Of a stretch of 64,000 nt of DNA, positions 7,195-16,177 are shown in pieces. The notes beneath the pieces were generated by a model. It searched no databases, was not told where the DNA came from, and saw only the letters and a list, made by a program, of their open reading frames with translations. Every line of letters starts with the position of its first letter. The first letter of the stretch is position 1. The stretch spans positions 1-64,000 of the forward strand of contig NZ_CAJGBN010000003.1 in NCBI RefSeq assembly GCF_904426505.1. The letters run 5' to 3'. This DNA comes from Rubrivivax sp. A210 (GTDB lineage: Bacteria > Pseudomonadota > Gammaproteobacteria > Burkholderiales > Burkholderiaceae_C). The translations under genes and the position numbers were made by a program.

Positions 7195-8088
7195 ATGTCC
7201 AGCCGGCGCCAGTTCCTGAGGCAGGCCGCGGGGCCGCTGGCCGCCCTCGGCGCGCTGGCCCGGCTGGCCGGCGCGGCCATGGCCGCGCCGACACCCGCGC
7301 GCATGCCGACACTCTTCATCGGCCACGGCAGCCCGATGAACGCCATCCAGGACAACGGTTTCAGCCGCTTCCTGCGCAGCTGGGGCGGGCGCCTGCCCCG
7401 GCCCAGGGCCATCCTGATGGTCTCGGCGCATTGGCTCACGCCCGGCACCACGGCGGTGGGCGTGCAGGCGCGTCCGCGCACCATTCATGATTTCGGCGGC
7501 TTCCCCAAGGCGCTCTTCGACATGGAGTACCCGGCGCCGGGCGCGCCCGGGTTCGCCCGCGAGGCGGCGGCCCTGGTGCTCCGGACGCGCGTGGCGCCGC
7601 GCGAGGACTGGGGCCTGGACCACGGCAGCTGGACCGTGCTGCACCACCTGTATCCCGCTGCCGATGTGCCGGTGTTCCAGCTGTCCATCGATTTCGACAA
7701 GCCCGCGGCCTATCACCACGCCCTGGGCCGCGAGCTGGCGCCGCTGCGCGAGCGCGGCGTGCTCATCGTCGGCAGCGGCAATGTGGTCCACAACCTGCGC
7801 GTGCTCGACCACGCCGAGGGCCTGGCGGCCAGCGCCAGCCGGCCCTGGGCCCAGGCCTTCGACGACGGCGTGCGGCGCGCGCTGGCGGGGCGCGACGACA
7901 TGGCCCTGGTCAACTACACGCGGCTCGCCGGCGAGGCCGCGGCCACGGCCGTGCCCACGCCCGACCACTACCTGCCGCTGCTCTATGCACTGGGCGCCTC
8001 GGATTCGATGAGCGAGCCCGCGGCCAGCGTCTTCGAGGGCTTCCAGGCCGGCACGATCAGCATGCGCTGCGTGCAGTTCGGCGCCTGA
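7195..8088 (+). CDS. DODA/LigB-type extradiol ring-opening dioxygenase, exported (Tat)
   Basis: A 297-residue protein of the class III extradiol dioxygenase family related to E. coli YgiD. Metal-ligand and catalytic candidates are visible in MPTLFIGHGSPMNA, ILMVSAHWLT, WGLDHGSWTVLHHLYP and LIVGSGNVVHNL. YgiD-type enzymes open the ring of catechols such as L-DOPA using Fe(II) or Zn(II). Unlike YgiD, it begins SSRRQFLRQAAGPLAALGALARLAGAAMA, a twin-arginine signal, which suggests export in folded, metal-loaded form. It is co-transcribed with the GNAT gene. The substrate is not predictable. Confidence 0.85.
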   Translation: MSSRRQFLRQAAGPLAALGALARLAGAAMAAPTPARMPTLFIGHGSPMNAIQDNGFSRFLRSWGGRLPRPRAILMVSAHWLTPGTTAVGVQARPRTIHDFGGFPKALFDMEYPAPGAPGFAREAAALVLRTRVAPREDWGLDHGSWTVLHHLYPAADVPVFQLSIDFDKPAAYHHALGRELAPLRERGVLIVGSGNVVHNLRVLDHAEGLAASASRPWAQAFDDGVRRALAGRDDMALVNYTRLAGEAAATAVPTPDHYLPLLYALGASDSMSEPAASVFEGFQAGTISMRCVQFGA

Positions 8089-8090
8089 GG

Positions 8091-8109
8091 GCGCGGCCAC
8101 CGGCCGCGC
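8091..8109. terminator. GC-rich hairpin between convergent genes
   Basis: GCGCGGCC (8091-8098) pairs perfectly with GGCCGCGC (8102-8109) over a 3-base loop. It lies just after the dioxygenase stop, between it and the convergent chemoreceptor gene. It lacks a T run, so it is a probable but not classical terminator. Confidence 0.4.
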
Positions 8110-8138
8110 GGGCCTGGGCGCGGGGCGGCCCGCCGCCG

Positions 8139-9749
8139 TCAGACGGTGCGGTTGAGCTTCCTCAGTGCCACCGCATCCAACTGCGACACCGTCTTCTCGC
8201 CGGGCTTGAGCCGGAAGATGCGCGTCGCGATCGACACCGTGTCCACCTGGCTGCGCAGGGACTGGGCCGCGGCCGCCAGTTCCTCCACCATGGCCGTGTT
8301 CTGCTGGGTGATCTGGTCGAGCTGGCTCACCGCGTCGTTGATCTGCGAGATGCCGGCCTCCTGCTCGACGGCGGAACGGCTGATGTCGGCCAGCACCTGG
8401 CTCACCTCGCCCACCGAGGCCAGCGCCGAGGCCACGCTTTTCGTGGCGTCCACCACCTCGACCTCGCCGCGGCTGACGCGGTCGGCCGATTCCTGGATCA
8501 GTTTCTTGATCTCCTTGGCGGCCTCGCTCGTGCGGTGGGCGAGCGACCTCACCTCGGTGGCCACGACGGCGAAGCCGCGGCCGGATTCGCCGGCGCGGGC
8601 GGCTTCCACCGCCGCATTGAGCGCCAGGATGTTGGTCTGGAAGGCCACGCCTTCGACCACCTGGATGATCTCGCCGATGCGCTTGGACGATTCGCTGATC
8701 GAGCCCATGGTCTGCGCCACGGCGTGGACGGCATCGTTGCTCCGGCTGGCCACCGTCGACGTGGAGGCCGCGATGTCGGCCCCCCGCTGGGCCGATTCGG
8801 CGCTCTGGCTCACCGTGCCGTGGATCTGCTCGATCGATGCGGCCGTGCGCTCCAGGCTGCCGGCCTGCGATTCGGTGCGCGCCGACAAATCCTGGTTGCC
8901 CTGCGCGATGGCGGCGATGAAGGGCTTGAGCCTGTCGACGTCGGTCTGGGTGTTGAGGATCACCGCCCGGATGTTGACCTGCAGCTGCCGCAGCGCCTTC
9001 TGCAGGTCACCCGTGAGGCCGTTGGTGTTGAGCGTGATGGCATGGGCCAGGTCGACCGCGCCCAGCCGGCGCGAATCGTCCAGCAGCTGGCGCAGGGGCC
9101 ACAGCACCTGCTTGAGCGTGAGGTAGGCGGTGACGGTCAGGGTGGCCGCGGTGATCAGCACGGTGGCCCAGAAGGGCAGCCAGAGGGCGGAGAACACGGC
9201 CGCTGCCGCGACGGCAAGCTGAAACCAGATCAGGCGCAGCCCGAGCAGCCTGCCGAGCATCTGCCAGAACTTGGCCCACGGCGAGAAGTGGATGACGCGG
9301 CCCTGGCGCAGCCCCAATTTGCGCTGCCCGGTCTTGGCCTGCTCGCGCAGCTGCGCATACAGGTGCTCGGCGGCCTCGATGTCGGCGCGCTCGGGCGTCG
9401 TGCGGACCGACAGGTAGCCCGTGATCTCGTTGCCGTCCTTGGTGGGCGTGGCGTTGGCGACAACCCAGTAGTGGTCGCCGTCCTTGCGGCGGTTCTTGAC
9501 CAGGCCGGTCCACGGCAGGCCCTTCTGGATGGTCTCCCACAGGTCGCGGAAGGCTTCTTCCGGCATGTCGGGATGGCGCACGATGTTGTGGGCCTGCCCG
9601 AGGAGTTCGCTGGCCGTGTAGCCGCTGACGGTCACGAAGGCCTCGTTGCAATAGGTGATGCGGCCCTTGGTGTCGGTGACCGAAACCAGGCTCTGCAGCT
9701 CGGGCGGCGGCACGTACTCCCGCGCCGTGACCGGTAGATTGACTCGCAT
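8139..9749 (-). CDS. Aer-like PAS-containing methyl-accepting chemotaxis protein
   Basis: A 536-residue chemoreceptor. Residues ~15-115 form a PAS domain of the Aer type ([58 protein letters not shown]), which in E. coli Aer binds FAD and senses redox or oxygen. A hydrophobic segment near residues 165-210 ([40 protein letters not shown]) anchors it without a periplasmic domain. The signalling domain carries the highly conserved hairpin [30 protein letters not shown]. The ATG at 9749 starts right before the PAS domain; the longer in-frame ORF reaches into the tRNA gene and is an artefact. It lies 104 bases downstream of tRNA-Ser on the same strand. Confidence 0.9.
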   Translation of the reverse strand: MRVNLPVTAREYVPPPELQSLVSVTDTKGRITYCNEAFVTVSGYTASELLGQAHNIVRHPDMPEEAFRDLWETIQKGLPWTGLVKNRRKDGDHYWVVANATPTKDGNEITGYLSVRTTPERADIEAAEHLYAQLREQAKTGQRKLGLRQGRVIHFSPWAKFWQMLGRLLGLRLIWFQLAVAAAAVFSALWLPFWATVLITAATLTVTAYLTLKQVLWPLRQLLDDSRRLGAVDLAHAITLNTNGLTGDLQKALRQLQVNIRAVILNTQTDVDRLKPFIAAIAQGNQDLSARTESQAGSLERTAASIEQIHGTVSQSAESAQRGADIAASTSTVASRSNDAVHAVAQTMGSISESSKRIGEIIQVVEGVAFQTNILALNAAVEAARAGESGRGFAVVATEVRSLAHRTSEAAKEIKKLIQESADRVSRGEVEVVDATKSVASALASVGEVSQVLADISRSAVEQEAGISQINDAVSQLDQITQQNTAMVEELAAAAQSLRSQVDTVSIATRIFRLKPGEKTVSQLDAVALRKLNRTV

Positions 9750-9853
9750 GGGAGGTGGTCCTCTCAGGGATGCATCGATAGCGCCATACGCCGCGTTATC
9801 GGAAAGCCCCGGGGAAGCTTGAGCCGGCCGGCAGATTGCGGGCGGGGCCAAGT

Positions 9854-9941
9854 TGGCGGAAGCGGTGAGATTCGAACTCACGGACCCTTGCGGGTCGCCG
9901 GTTTTCAAGACCGGTGCAATCGACCACTCTGCCACGCTTCC
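9854..9941 (-). tRNA. tRNA-Ser (anticodon TGA)
   Basis: The reverse strand reads GGAAGCGTGGCAGAGTGG... and ends ...CTCACCGCTTCCGCCA, an 88-base class II tRNA. The acceptor stem GGAAGCG/CGCTTCC pairs, the anticodon loop is CTTGAAA (anticodon TGA, reading UCA-type serine codons), a long variable arm CGACCCGCAAGGGTC follows, and the T arm has GAGTTCGAATCTC. CCA is encoded. Confidence 0.97.
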
Positions 9942-10002
9942 TGCGGCGTCGATTGTGCCCCGGCCGCGGCGCCCGCGCGTTCAGCGTCGGTGCCGGTCCC
10001 GC

Positions 10003-10827
10003 TCAGCGCCCCGGCTTCTGCTGCTGCTTGCAGGCCACCTGCACCAGCTCGCGCCGCCCGCCGTCCACGCGCATCGCGCTCAGGGCGCCGCCCCACACGC
10101 AGCCGGTGTCCAGCGCCAGCAGGTCAGGGCGGTCGACCAGGCCCAGCATGCTCCAGTGGCCGAAGGCGATGGGTTGGCCGGCGCTCTTGCGGCCGGGCAC
10201 CTCGAACCAGGGGTGGTAGCCGGCCGGCGCGCGCTCGGCACCTTCCTTGGCGTCGAGGTCGAGCTTGCCCTCGGTGGTGCAGAAGCGCAGCCGCGTGAGC
10301 GCGTTGACGATGAAGCGGGCGCGGGCGTGGCCTTCCAGCGCCTCGTTCCAGCGCCGCGGCTCGTCGCTGTACATGGCCTGCAGAAAGCCCGCCAGCCCGG
10401 GGCCGGCGAGCAGCGCCTGCACCTCGGCGGCCAGCGCCAGCGTGCGTGCCGCGTCCCATTGCGGCACCAGGCCGGCGTGTACGCACAGCCAGCCGGCTTC
10501 CAGGTGGGCCAGCGGCTGGTGGCGCAGCCAGGTGATCCAGTGTTCGCGGTCGCCGGCCTCCAGCACGTCGGCGAAGGTGTCGCCGCGCTTGAGGCTGCGC
10601 GCGCCATGGGCCACGGCCAGCAGGTGCAGGTCGTGGTTGCCCAGCAGGCAGGTGGCGGCGTCACCAAAGCCGGCCAGCCGGCGCAGCACGGCCAGCGAGG
10701 CCGGACCGCGGTTGACGAGGTCGCCCAGCAGCACGATGCGGTCGCGCGACGGTGAAAAGCCGATCTCGGACAGCAGGCGGGCCAGGGCCTCGTCGCAGCC
10801 CTGAACGTCGCCGATGAGGTGGATCAT
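10003..10827 (-). CDS. apaH: symmetrical bis(5'-nucleosyl)-tetraphosphatase
   Basis: A 274-residue metallophosphoesterase that hydrolyses Ap4A symmetrically to two ADP. The motifs are in order: IGDVQGCDEAL, LLGDLVNRGPASL, LLGNHDLHLLAVAHG, VHAGLVPQWD, and near the C-terminus FGHWSMLGL and ALDTGCVWGGALSAMR. Length and order match ApaH (about 280 residues). It begins with MIHLIGDVQG, the usual start. It is divergent from the CorC-type gene, with only 63 bases between the two starts. Confidence 0.95.
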   Translation of the reverse strand: MIHLIGDVQGCDEALARLLSEIGFSPSRDRIVLLGDLVNRGPASLAVLRRLAGFGDAATCLLGNHDLHLLAVAHGARSLKRGDTFADVLEAGDREHWITWLRHQPLAHLEAGWLCVHAGLVPQWDAARTLALAAEVQALLAGPGLAGFLQAMYSDEPRRWNEALEGHARARFIVNALTRLRFCTTEGKLDLDAKEGAERAPAGYHPWFEVPGRKSAGQPIAFGHWSMLGLVDRPDLLALDTGCVWGGALSAMRVDGGRRELVQVACKQQQKPGR

Positions 10828-10890
10828 GGGCCGATTCTGCTACGCTCGCGCCGTTTCTTCCGGCCCCCGCCCCGCGCGTTGGCGGCGCGC

Positions 10891-12192
10891 ATGGACTTCA
10901 CACTCCTCGTCTTCCTGATCCTGCTCAACGGTCTCTTCGCGATGTCGGAGATGGCGCTCACCGCCAGCCGCAAGGCGCGGCTGCAGGTGATGGTGGAGGG
11001 CGGCGAGCCCGGCGCCCAGGCCGCGATGGACCTGCACGAGCACCCCACGCGCTGGCTCTCGACGGTGCAGATCGGCATCACCTCCATCGGCGTGCTCAAC
11101 GGCATCGTCGGCGAGAACGCCTTCGCCGAGCCCCTGGGTCAATGGCTGGCGCAGCACTTCGGCATCGCCGAGCGCGCCGCGGCCATTGGGGCCACCGCGC
11201 TGGTGGTGGCGATGATCACGGTGCTGACCATCATCTTCGGCGAGCTGGTGCCCAAGCGCCTGGGCCAGATGTATCCCGAGACCGTGGCGCGCCTGGTGGC
11301 ACGGCCGATGAACTGGCTGTCCACCGCCACCCGGCCGCTGGTGGCGCTGCTGAGCATCTGCACCGACGCCGTGCTGCACCTGATGGGCTTGCGCGAAGGC
11401 CCGTCGCGTGCGGTCACCGAAGAGGAGATCGCCGCCAGCCTGGAAGAGGGCGTCGACGCCGGCGTCATCGAGGCCCAGGAGCACCAGATGGTGCGCAATG
11501 TCTTCCGGCTGGATGATCGACAGATCGGATCGATGATGATTCCGCGCGCCGAAATCGTCTGGCTCGACGAAGCCGACGCCGTGGGCGTGCTGCTGGAGCG
11601 CATCGCTGAGAGCGGCCACACGCGCTTTCCGGTCTGCCGCGGCTCGCTGGACGACGTGCGCGGCGTGCTCAACGTGGCCAGCCTGCTCGCGCCGCTGGCA
11701 CGCGGCGAGCCACCGGCGCTGGCCGAGCACACGGAGCCGCCGGTCTTTGTGCCCGAGACGCTGTCGGGGATGGAGCTGCTCGAGCATTTCCGCGCCTCGG
11801 GCACCGACCTGGTCTTCGTCGTCGACGAGTACGGCGCGGTGCAGGGCGTGATCACCGAGCGCGACCTGCTCGAGGCCATCACCGGCGAGTTCGGCACCGA
11901 AAGCGACGAAGACGCCTGGGCGGTGCAGCGCGACGACGGCAGCTGGCTGCTCGACGGCCTGATCCCGGTGCCAGAATTCAAGGACCGGCTGGACCTGAAG
12001 GAACTGCCGGAGGAAGACCGTGGCCGCTACAACACGCTGGCGGGCATGATCATGCTGCTGCTCGGCCGCCTGCCCGATACCGGCGACGCGGTGGAGTGGG
12101 AAGGCTGGCGCTTCGAGGTCGTCGACCTCGATGGCAAACGTGTCGACAAGGTGCTCGTGAGCCGCACCGGAAACCCTGGAGAAGACTCTTGA
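10891..12192 (+). CDS. HlyC/CorC (CNNM) family membrane protein with CBS domains
   Basis: A 433-residue protein. The N-terminal ~190 residues are the DUF21/CNNM membrane domain (FTLLVFLILLNGLFAMSEMALTASRKARLQ; TIIFGELVPKRLGQMYPE). Then come two CBS motifs (MMIPRAEIVWLDEAD...HTRFPVCRG; DLVFVVDEYGAVQGVITERDLLEAITGEF) and a C-terminal CorC_HlyC domain (DGSWLLDGLIPVPEFKDRL). CNNM relatives are implicated in Mg2+/Co2+ efflux. The ATG at 10891 begins the first helix. Its stop overlaps the TTG start of the SapC gene. Confidence 0.9.
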   Translation: MDFTLLVFLILLNGLFAMSEMALTASRKARLQVMVEGGEPGAQAAMDLHEHPTRWLSTVQIGITSIGVLNGIVGENAFAEPLGQWLAQHFGIAERAAAIGATALVVAMITVLTIIFGELVPKRLGQMYPETVARLVARPMNWLSTATRPLVALLSICTDAVLHLMGLREGPSRAVTEEEIAASLEEGVDAGVIEAQEHQMVRNVFRLDDRQIGSMMIPRAEIVWLDEADAVGVLLERIAESGHTRFPVCRGSLDDVRGVLNVASLLAPLARGEPPALAEHTEPPVFVPETLSGMELLEHFRASGTDLVFVVDEYGAVQGVITERDLLEAITGEFGTESDEDAWAVQRDDGSWLLDGLIPVPEFKDRLDLKELPEEDRGRYNTLAGMIMLLLGRLPDTGDAVEWEGWRFEVVDLDGKRVDKVLVSRTGNPGEDS

Positions 12193-12956
12193 TCAATCAG
12201 AACCTGCACCGCCAGCCCATCGCGCTGGACAGTGCCCAGCACCGCCAGCTCAAGCTCAAGGTGCCCATCACCGACTGGTCGGTGGCCAAGAACCTGAACG
12301 CCAGCTTCGTGGCGGCGGCCGAGTTCATCGATGTCTGCCGCGAGTTTCCCATCGTCTTCGTCAAGGCGGGCAAGGAGCCCGACGGCAGCGATGCCATCGC
12401 GCCGCTGGCGGTGTTCGGCATGGCGAAGGACCAGAATCTCTACGTCAGTGGCGAACGCTGGCGCGCGCTGTACATGCCGGCCATCCTGCGCTTCTACCCC
12501 TTCTGCATCGCCCGCATCGACGAGCAGCGCTTCGCGATCTGCATCGACAGCGCCTTCAACGGCGTCAACACCGAAGAAGGCCAGCCGCTGTTCGCGGCCG
12601 ATGGCAAGCCCAGCGAATTGCTGGCCGACATGCAAAAGCAGCTTGAGACGCTCGAGACCGAGATCCAGCGCACCCGCCTGGTGGGCAAGCGCCTGCTCGA
12701 GCTGGACCTGCTGCGCGAGATGCGTTTCGACTCCACCCTGCCCGACGGCACCAAGCACACGGTGGACGGATTCCTCACCGTCGACGACGCCAAGCTCACG
12801 GCCCTGCCCGACAACGTGGTGGGCGAGCTGCACCGCAGCGGCCTCCTGGGCCTGGTACACCTGCACTGGGCCTCGCTGGGCAATATGCGCCGCCTGCTCG
12901 ACTGGCACATCGAGCGCGCGGCCGCTGCGCCCGCCGCGCCCGCCGCCGCGGCCTGA
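12189..12956 (+). CDS. SapC family protein
   Basis: A 255-residue cytoplasmic-looking protein matching the SapC family (the name comes from an S-layer-linked Campylobacter locus; function unproven). Key segments are HRQLKLKVPITDWSVAKNLNASFVAAAEF, YVSGERWRALYMPAILRFYPFCIA and FNGVNTEEGQPLFAADGKPSELLADMQKQLETLETE. The TTG at 12189 is preferred: GGAG lies 8 bases upstream and it overlaps the upstream TGA (TTGA), giving translational coupling with the CorC gene. No ATG exists before the conserved N-terminus. The C-terminus is an Ala/Pro-rich tail. Confidence 0.8.
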   Translation: MINQNLHRQPIALDSAQHRQLKLKVPITDWSVAKNLNASFVAAAEFIDVCREFPIVFVKAGKEPDGSDAIAPLAVFGMAKDQNLYVSGERWRALYMPAILRFYPFCIARIDEQRFAICIDSAFNGVNTEEGQPLFAADGKPSELLADMQKQLETLETEIQRTRLVGKRLLELDLLREMRFDSTLPDGTKHTVDGFLTVDDAKLTALPDNVVGELHRSGLLGLVHLHWASLGNMRRLLDWHIERAAAAPAAPAAAA

Positions 12957-13048
12957 TCCCACGGCCGCGCCCGCGGCCGACGCCCGCCCGACAGTCAGGC
13001 GCCGGCCCCGTGCCGGCGCTGCCGCCGCACGCAAGAGACAACAGCGAC

Positions 13049-14221
13049 ATGCGCAACCGCAGAACCTTTCTGGCCGTGCTGGCCCCGGCTGCTTTTGCCG
13101 CCCTGGTGGCCAGCCCGGCGCAGGCACAGGGCGAGGTGTTGAAGATCGGCGTCATCCTGCCGCTCACCGGCACACTGGCCTCGTCGGGGCGCCAGATCGA
13201 AGGAGCCATCAAGCTCTGGCTGGCGCAGCACGGCAACAAGGTGGCCGGCCGCACGGTGCAGCTCATCGTGCGGGACGACGGCACCCTGCCCGACACCACG
13301 CGCCGCCTGGCCCAGGAGATGGTGGTCAACGACAAGGTCGTGGCGCTGGCCGGCTTCGGCATCACGCCGTCGGCGCTGGCCAGCGCGCCCATCGCGACGC
13401 AGAGCAAGACGCCGATGGTGGTGATGGCGGCGGCCACCTCGGCCATCACCGAGGCCAGCCCCTACATCGTGCGCACCAGCTTCACGCTGCCGCAGGCGGC
13501 GGTGGGCATCGCCGAATGGGCCGCCAAGAACGGCATCAGGAAGACCGTGACCCTGGTGGCCGACTACGGCCCCGGCTTCGACGCCGAGAAGTACTTCGCC
13601 GAGCGCATGCTGCTCAACGGCGGCCAGGTGGTCGAGAAGCTGCGCACGCCGCTGCGCGGGCCCGATTTCGCACCGGCGCTGCAGAAGGTGCGCGACATCA
13701 AGCCCGACGCGCTCTTCGTCTTCCTGCCGGCGGGCCAGGGCGCGGCCTTCATGAAGCAGTTTGCCGAGCGCGGCCTGGATAAATCGGGCATACGCCTGAT
13801 CGCCACCGGCGACGTGACCGACGACGACCAGCTCGCCGACATGGGCGATGTCGCGCTGGGCGTGGTCAGCTCGCACCACTATTCGGCCGCCCACACCAGC
13901 GCGATGAACCGGAAGTTCGTCGCCGACTACATGGCGCTGAACAAGTTCCGCCCCAACTTCATGGCCGTGGGCGGCTGGGACGGCATGCGCGTGCTCTACA
14001 AGGCACTGGAGGCCAGCAAGGGCGCCGGTGGCGACGCGCTGCTGGCGGCGATGAAGGGCCAGCTCTTCGAGAGCCCGCGCGGCCAGGTGCTGATCGACGC
14101 GCAGACGCGCGATGTCGTCCACGACATGCACATCCGCCGGGTCGAGCGCCGCGACGGCCAGCTCTGGAACATCGAGTTCGATGCCATCAAAGCCATGAAA
14201 GACCCCGGCAAGCTCCGATGA
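13049..14221 (+). CDS. ABC transporter substrate-binding protein, branched-chain amino acid type
   Basis: A 390-residue periplasmic binding protein. The signal peptide is RNRRTFLAVLAPAAFAALVASPAQA with an RR near the N-terminus. The mature protein begins EVLKIGVILPLTGTLASSGRQIEGAIKLW, typical of Leu/Ile/Val-type (periplasmic binding fold I) receptors. VVALAGFGITPSALASAPIATQSKTPMVVMAAATSAIT and RTSFTLPQAAVGIAEWAA follow. It is the first of five genes forming a whole importer. The ligand cannot be read from sequence; relatives bind branched-chain amino acids, amides, urea or aromatics. Confidence 0.9.
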   Translation: MRNRRTFLAVLAPAAFAALVASPAQAQGEVLKIGVILPLTGTLASSGRQIEGAIKLWLAQHGNKVAGRTVQLIVRDDGTLPDTTRRLAQEMVVNDKVVALAGFGITPSALASAPIATQSKTPMVVMAAATSAITEASPYIVRTSFTLPQAAVGIAEWAAKNGIRKTVTLVADYGPGFDAEKYFAERMLLNGGQVVEKLRTPLRGPDFAPALQKVRDIKPDALFVFLPAGQGAAFMKQFAERGLDKSGIRLIATGDVTDDDQLADMGDVALGVVSSHHYSAAHTSAMNRKFVADYMALNKFRPNFMAVGGWDGMRVLYKALEASKGAGGDALLAAMKGQLFESPRGQVLIDAQTRDVVHDMHIRRVERRDGQLWNIEFDAIKAMKDPGKLR

Positions 14222-14276
14222 GCCGCCGACTTCGAGCGGCCGCCGCGGAACCGGCTCTGCCGGGCCGCTGGCGGCG

Positions 14277-14319
14277 CCCCCCTGGGGGGGAGGCGGCCGC
14301 AGGCCGCTTCAGGGGGGGG
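14277..14319 (+). repeat. C/G-run inverted-repeat element before livH-like gene
   Basis: CCCCCC at 14277-14282 and GGGGGGG at 14284-14290 form a hairpin around one T. They are followed by GCGGCC-GCA-GGCCGC (14293-14307) and another G run (14312-14318) that doubles as the ribosome site of the gene at 14322. From memory, similar CCCCCCTGGGGGG-plus-hairpin elements are scattered between genes in Comamonadaceae genomes. It sits between the binding-protein and permease genes and could tune expression between them. Confidence 0.5.
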
Positions 14320-14321
14320 CC

Positions 14322-15194
14322 ATGCTGACCCTGCTGTTCGACGGCGTGGCCTACGGCATGCTGCTCTTCGTGCTGTCGCTGGGCCTGGCGGTGACGATGG
14401 GGCTGATGAACTTCGTCAACCTCGCCCATGGCGCCTTCGCCATGGGCGGCGGCTATGTGCTGGTGCTGCTGATGCAGCGCGCCGGCTGGCCCTTCCTGGC
14501 CTGCCTGCCGGCGGCCTTCGCGGCCATGGCGCTGGCCGGCGCGATGCTGGAGCGCAGCCTCTACCGCCCTATGTACGGCCGGCCCCATCTCGACCAGGTG
14601 CTGTTCTCCATCGGCCTGACCTTCATGGCGGTGGCGGCGGCCGACTGGGCCATGGGCGCGTCGCCGGTGAGCCTGCGCACGCCGGCCTGGCTGGCCGGGC
14701 GCAGTGAGTTCGGCAGCGGTGCCTTCACCCTGGGCATGGGCCATTACCGGCTCTTCGTCATCGCCCTGTGCCTGGCCCTGGCGCTGGGGCTGCAGGTGCT
14801 GCTCACGCACACCCGCTTCGGCGCCCGGCTGCGCGCCGCGGTGGACGATAGGCGCGTCGCCGCCGGCCTGGGCATTCCGGTGGACCGCATCTTTCTCTTC
14901 ACCTTTGCCTGTGGCTCCGGCCTGGCCGGGCTGGGCGGCGCGCTCGGGGTCGAGATCCTCGGGCTCGAGCCCGGCTTTCCGTTCAAGGTCATGGCCTATG
15001 TCCTCATCGTCTGCGCCGTCGGCGGCACGCGCAGCATCACCGGCCCGCTGCTGGCGGCCCTGCTGCTGGGCGTGGCCGACGTGATGGGCAAATACCACGC
15101 GCCCAAGCTGGGTGCCTTCGTCGTCTACGTGCTGATGATCGCCCTGCTGCTGTGGCGTCCCCAGGGCTTGTTCACGCGCGGGGCAGGGCGGTGA
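14322..15194 (+). CDS. branched-chain amino acid type ABC permease (LivH-like)
   Basis: A 290-residue inner-membrane permease with about eight helices. Characteristic segments are GLAVTMGLMNFVNLAHGAFAMGGGY, LERSLYRPMYGR, QVLFSIGLTFMAVAAADW and the ATPase-contact loop TRFGARLRAAVDDRRVAAGLGIPVDRIF. It ends LLLWRPQGLFTRGAGR as in the LivH family. The ATG at 14322 follows a G-rich ribosome site. The stop overlaps the GTG of the next gene by four bases (GTGA). Confidence 0.9.
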   Translation: MLTLLFDGVAYGMLLFVLSLGLAVTMGLMNFVNLAHGAFAMGGGYVLVLLMQRAGWPFLACLPAAFAAMALAGAMLERSLYRPMYGRPHLDQVLFSIGLTFMAVAAADWAMGASPVSLRTPAWLAGRSEFGSGAFTLGMGHYRLFVIALCLALALGLQVLLTHTRFGARLRAAVDDRRVAAGLGIPVDRIFLFTFACGSGLAGLGGALGVEILGLEPGFPFKVMAYVLIVCAVGGTRSITGPLLAALLLGVADVMGKYHAPKLGAFVVYVLMIALLLWRPQGLFTRGAGR

Positions 15195-16177
15195 AGGCGT
15201 CGCCAGCAGCCTCGGCGCTGCGCGCGCCTTCGCGCTGGCGTGCCTGGGAGCTGGCGGCCTGGGTCGCGATCTGGGCCGTGCCCTTCGTGGCAGGCTCTCA
15301 TGCCGCGCTGATCAATGAAATCGCCATCCTGGCGCTGTTTGCACTGTCGCTGGACCTCATCCTCGGCTTCGCCGGCATCGTCTCGCTGGGCCAAGCGGCC
15401 TTCTTCGGCGTCGGTGCCTATGGCGCGGCGCTGTTCGCCAAGCAGGGGCTGGACGACCCCCTGCTGGGCTTGGCCGTGGGCACGGCGCTGGGCGGCGCTT
15501 TGGGCGCAATCACCAGCCCCTTGATCGTGCGCGGCAGCGATCTCACACGCCTGATGCTGACCCTGGGCGTGGCCGGGGTGCTGCTGGAACTGGCCAACCG
15601 CTTCGACACGCTCACCGGCGGCGCCGACGGCCTGCAGGGCGTGGTGATGGGGCCGCTCAACCTGCCACTGATCGGCCGCTTCGAGTTCGACCTCGGCGCC
15701 CGCGTGGCCTCGTTCTATTCGATGGCCGTGCTGTTCGCGGCCTTCGTGCTGCTGCGCCGCCTCGTACACACGCCGCTGGGCCTGTCGCTGCAGGCGCTGC
15801 GTGACAACCCGCTGCGGCTGGAGGCCCTGGGCCTGTCGGTGCCGGCGCGGCTGGCGGCCGTCTACACGCTGGCCGCGGCGCTGGCCGGCGCCGCCGGCGC
15901 GCTGCTGGCCCAGACCACCGCCTTCGTCTCGCTCGATGTCTTCGAGTTCCACCGCAGCGCCGAGGTGCTGCTGGCGCTGATCATCGGCGGCGCCGGCTGG
16001 CTCTGGGGCGGCCTCGTCGGCGCCATTGCCTTCAAGCTGCTGCACGACGGGCTGTCGGCCCTTACCGCCCAGTACTGGAGCTTCTGGCTCGGCCTCATCC
16101 TGGTGCTGCTGATGGTGGTGGGCCGCGAGCGCCTGCTGCGGCCGTGGACCTGGTGGCGGCGAAGGCCCTGGCCATGA
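15191..16177 (+). CDS. branched-chain amino acid type ABC permease (LivM-like)
   Basis: A 328-residue permease. It includes EIAILALFALSLDLILGFAGIVSLGQAAFFGVGAYGAALF, the LivM hallmark, and the cytoplasmic loop TPLGLSLQALRDNPLRLEALGLSVPARLAAVYTLAAALAGAAGALLA. The GTG at 15191 overlaps the LivH-like stop and starts just before the first helix. Its own stop overlaps the ATG of the LivG-like ATPase (ATGA). It works as a heterodimer with the gene at 14322. Confidence 0.9.
   Translation: MKASPAASALRAPSRWRAWELAAWVAIWAVPFVAGSHAALINEIAILALFALSLDLILGFAGIVSLGQAAFFGVGAYGAALFAKQGLDDPLLGLAVGTALGGALGAITSPLIVRGSDLTRLMLTLGVAGVLLELANRFDTLTGGADGLQGVVMGPLNLPLIGRFEFDLGARVASFYSMAVLFAAFVLLRRLVHTPLGLSLQALRDNPLRLEALGLSVPARLAAVYTLAAALAGAAGALLAQTTAFVSLDVFEFHRSAEVLLALIIGGAGWLWGGLVGAIAFKLLHDGLSALTAQYWSFWLGLILVLLMVVGRERLLRPWTWWRRRPWP

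Noticed and set aside
9750..9935. Upstream extension of the Aer-like chemoreceptor
   Set aside because: The extra residues are translated from the tRNA-Ser gene.
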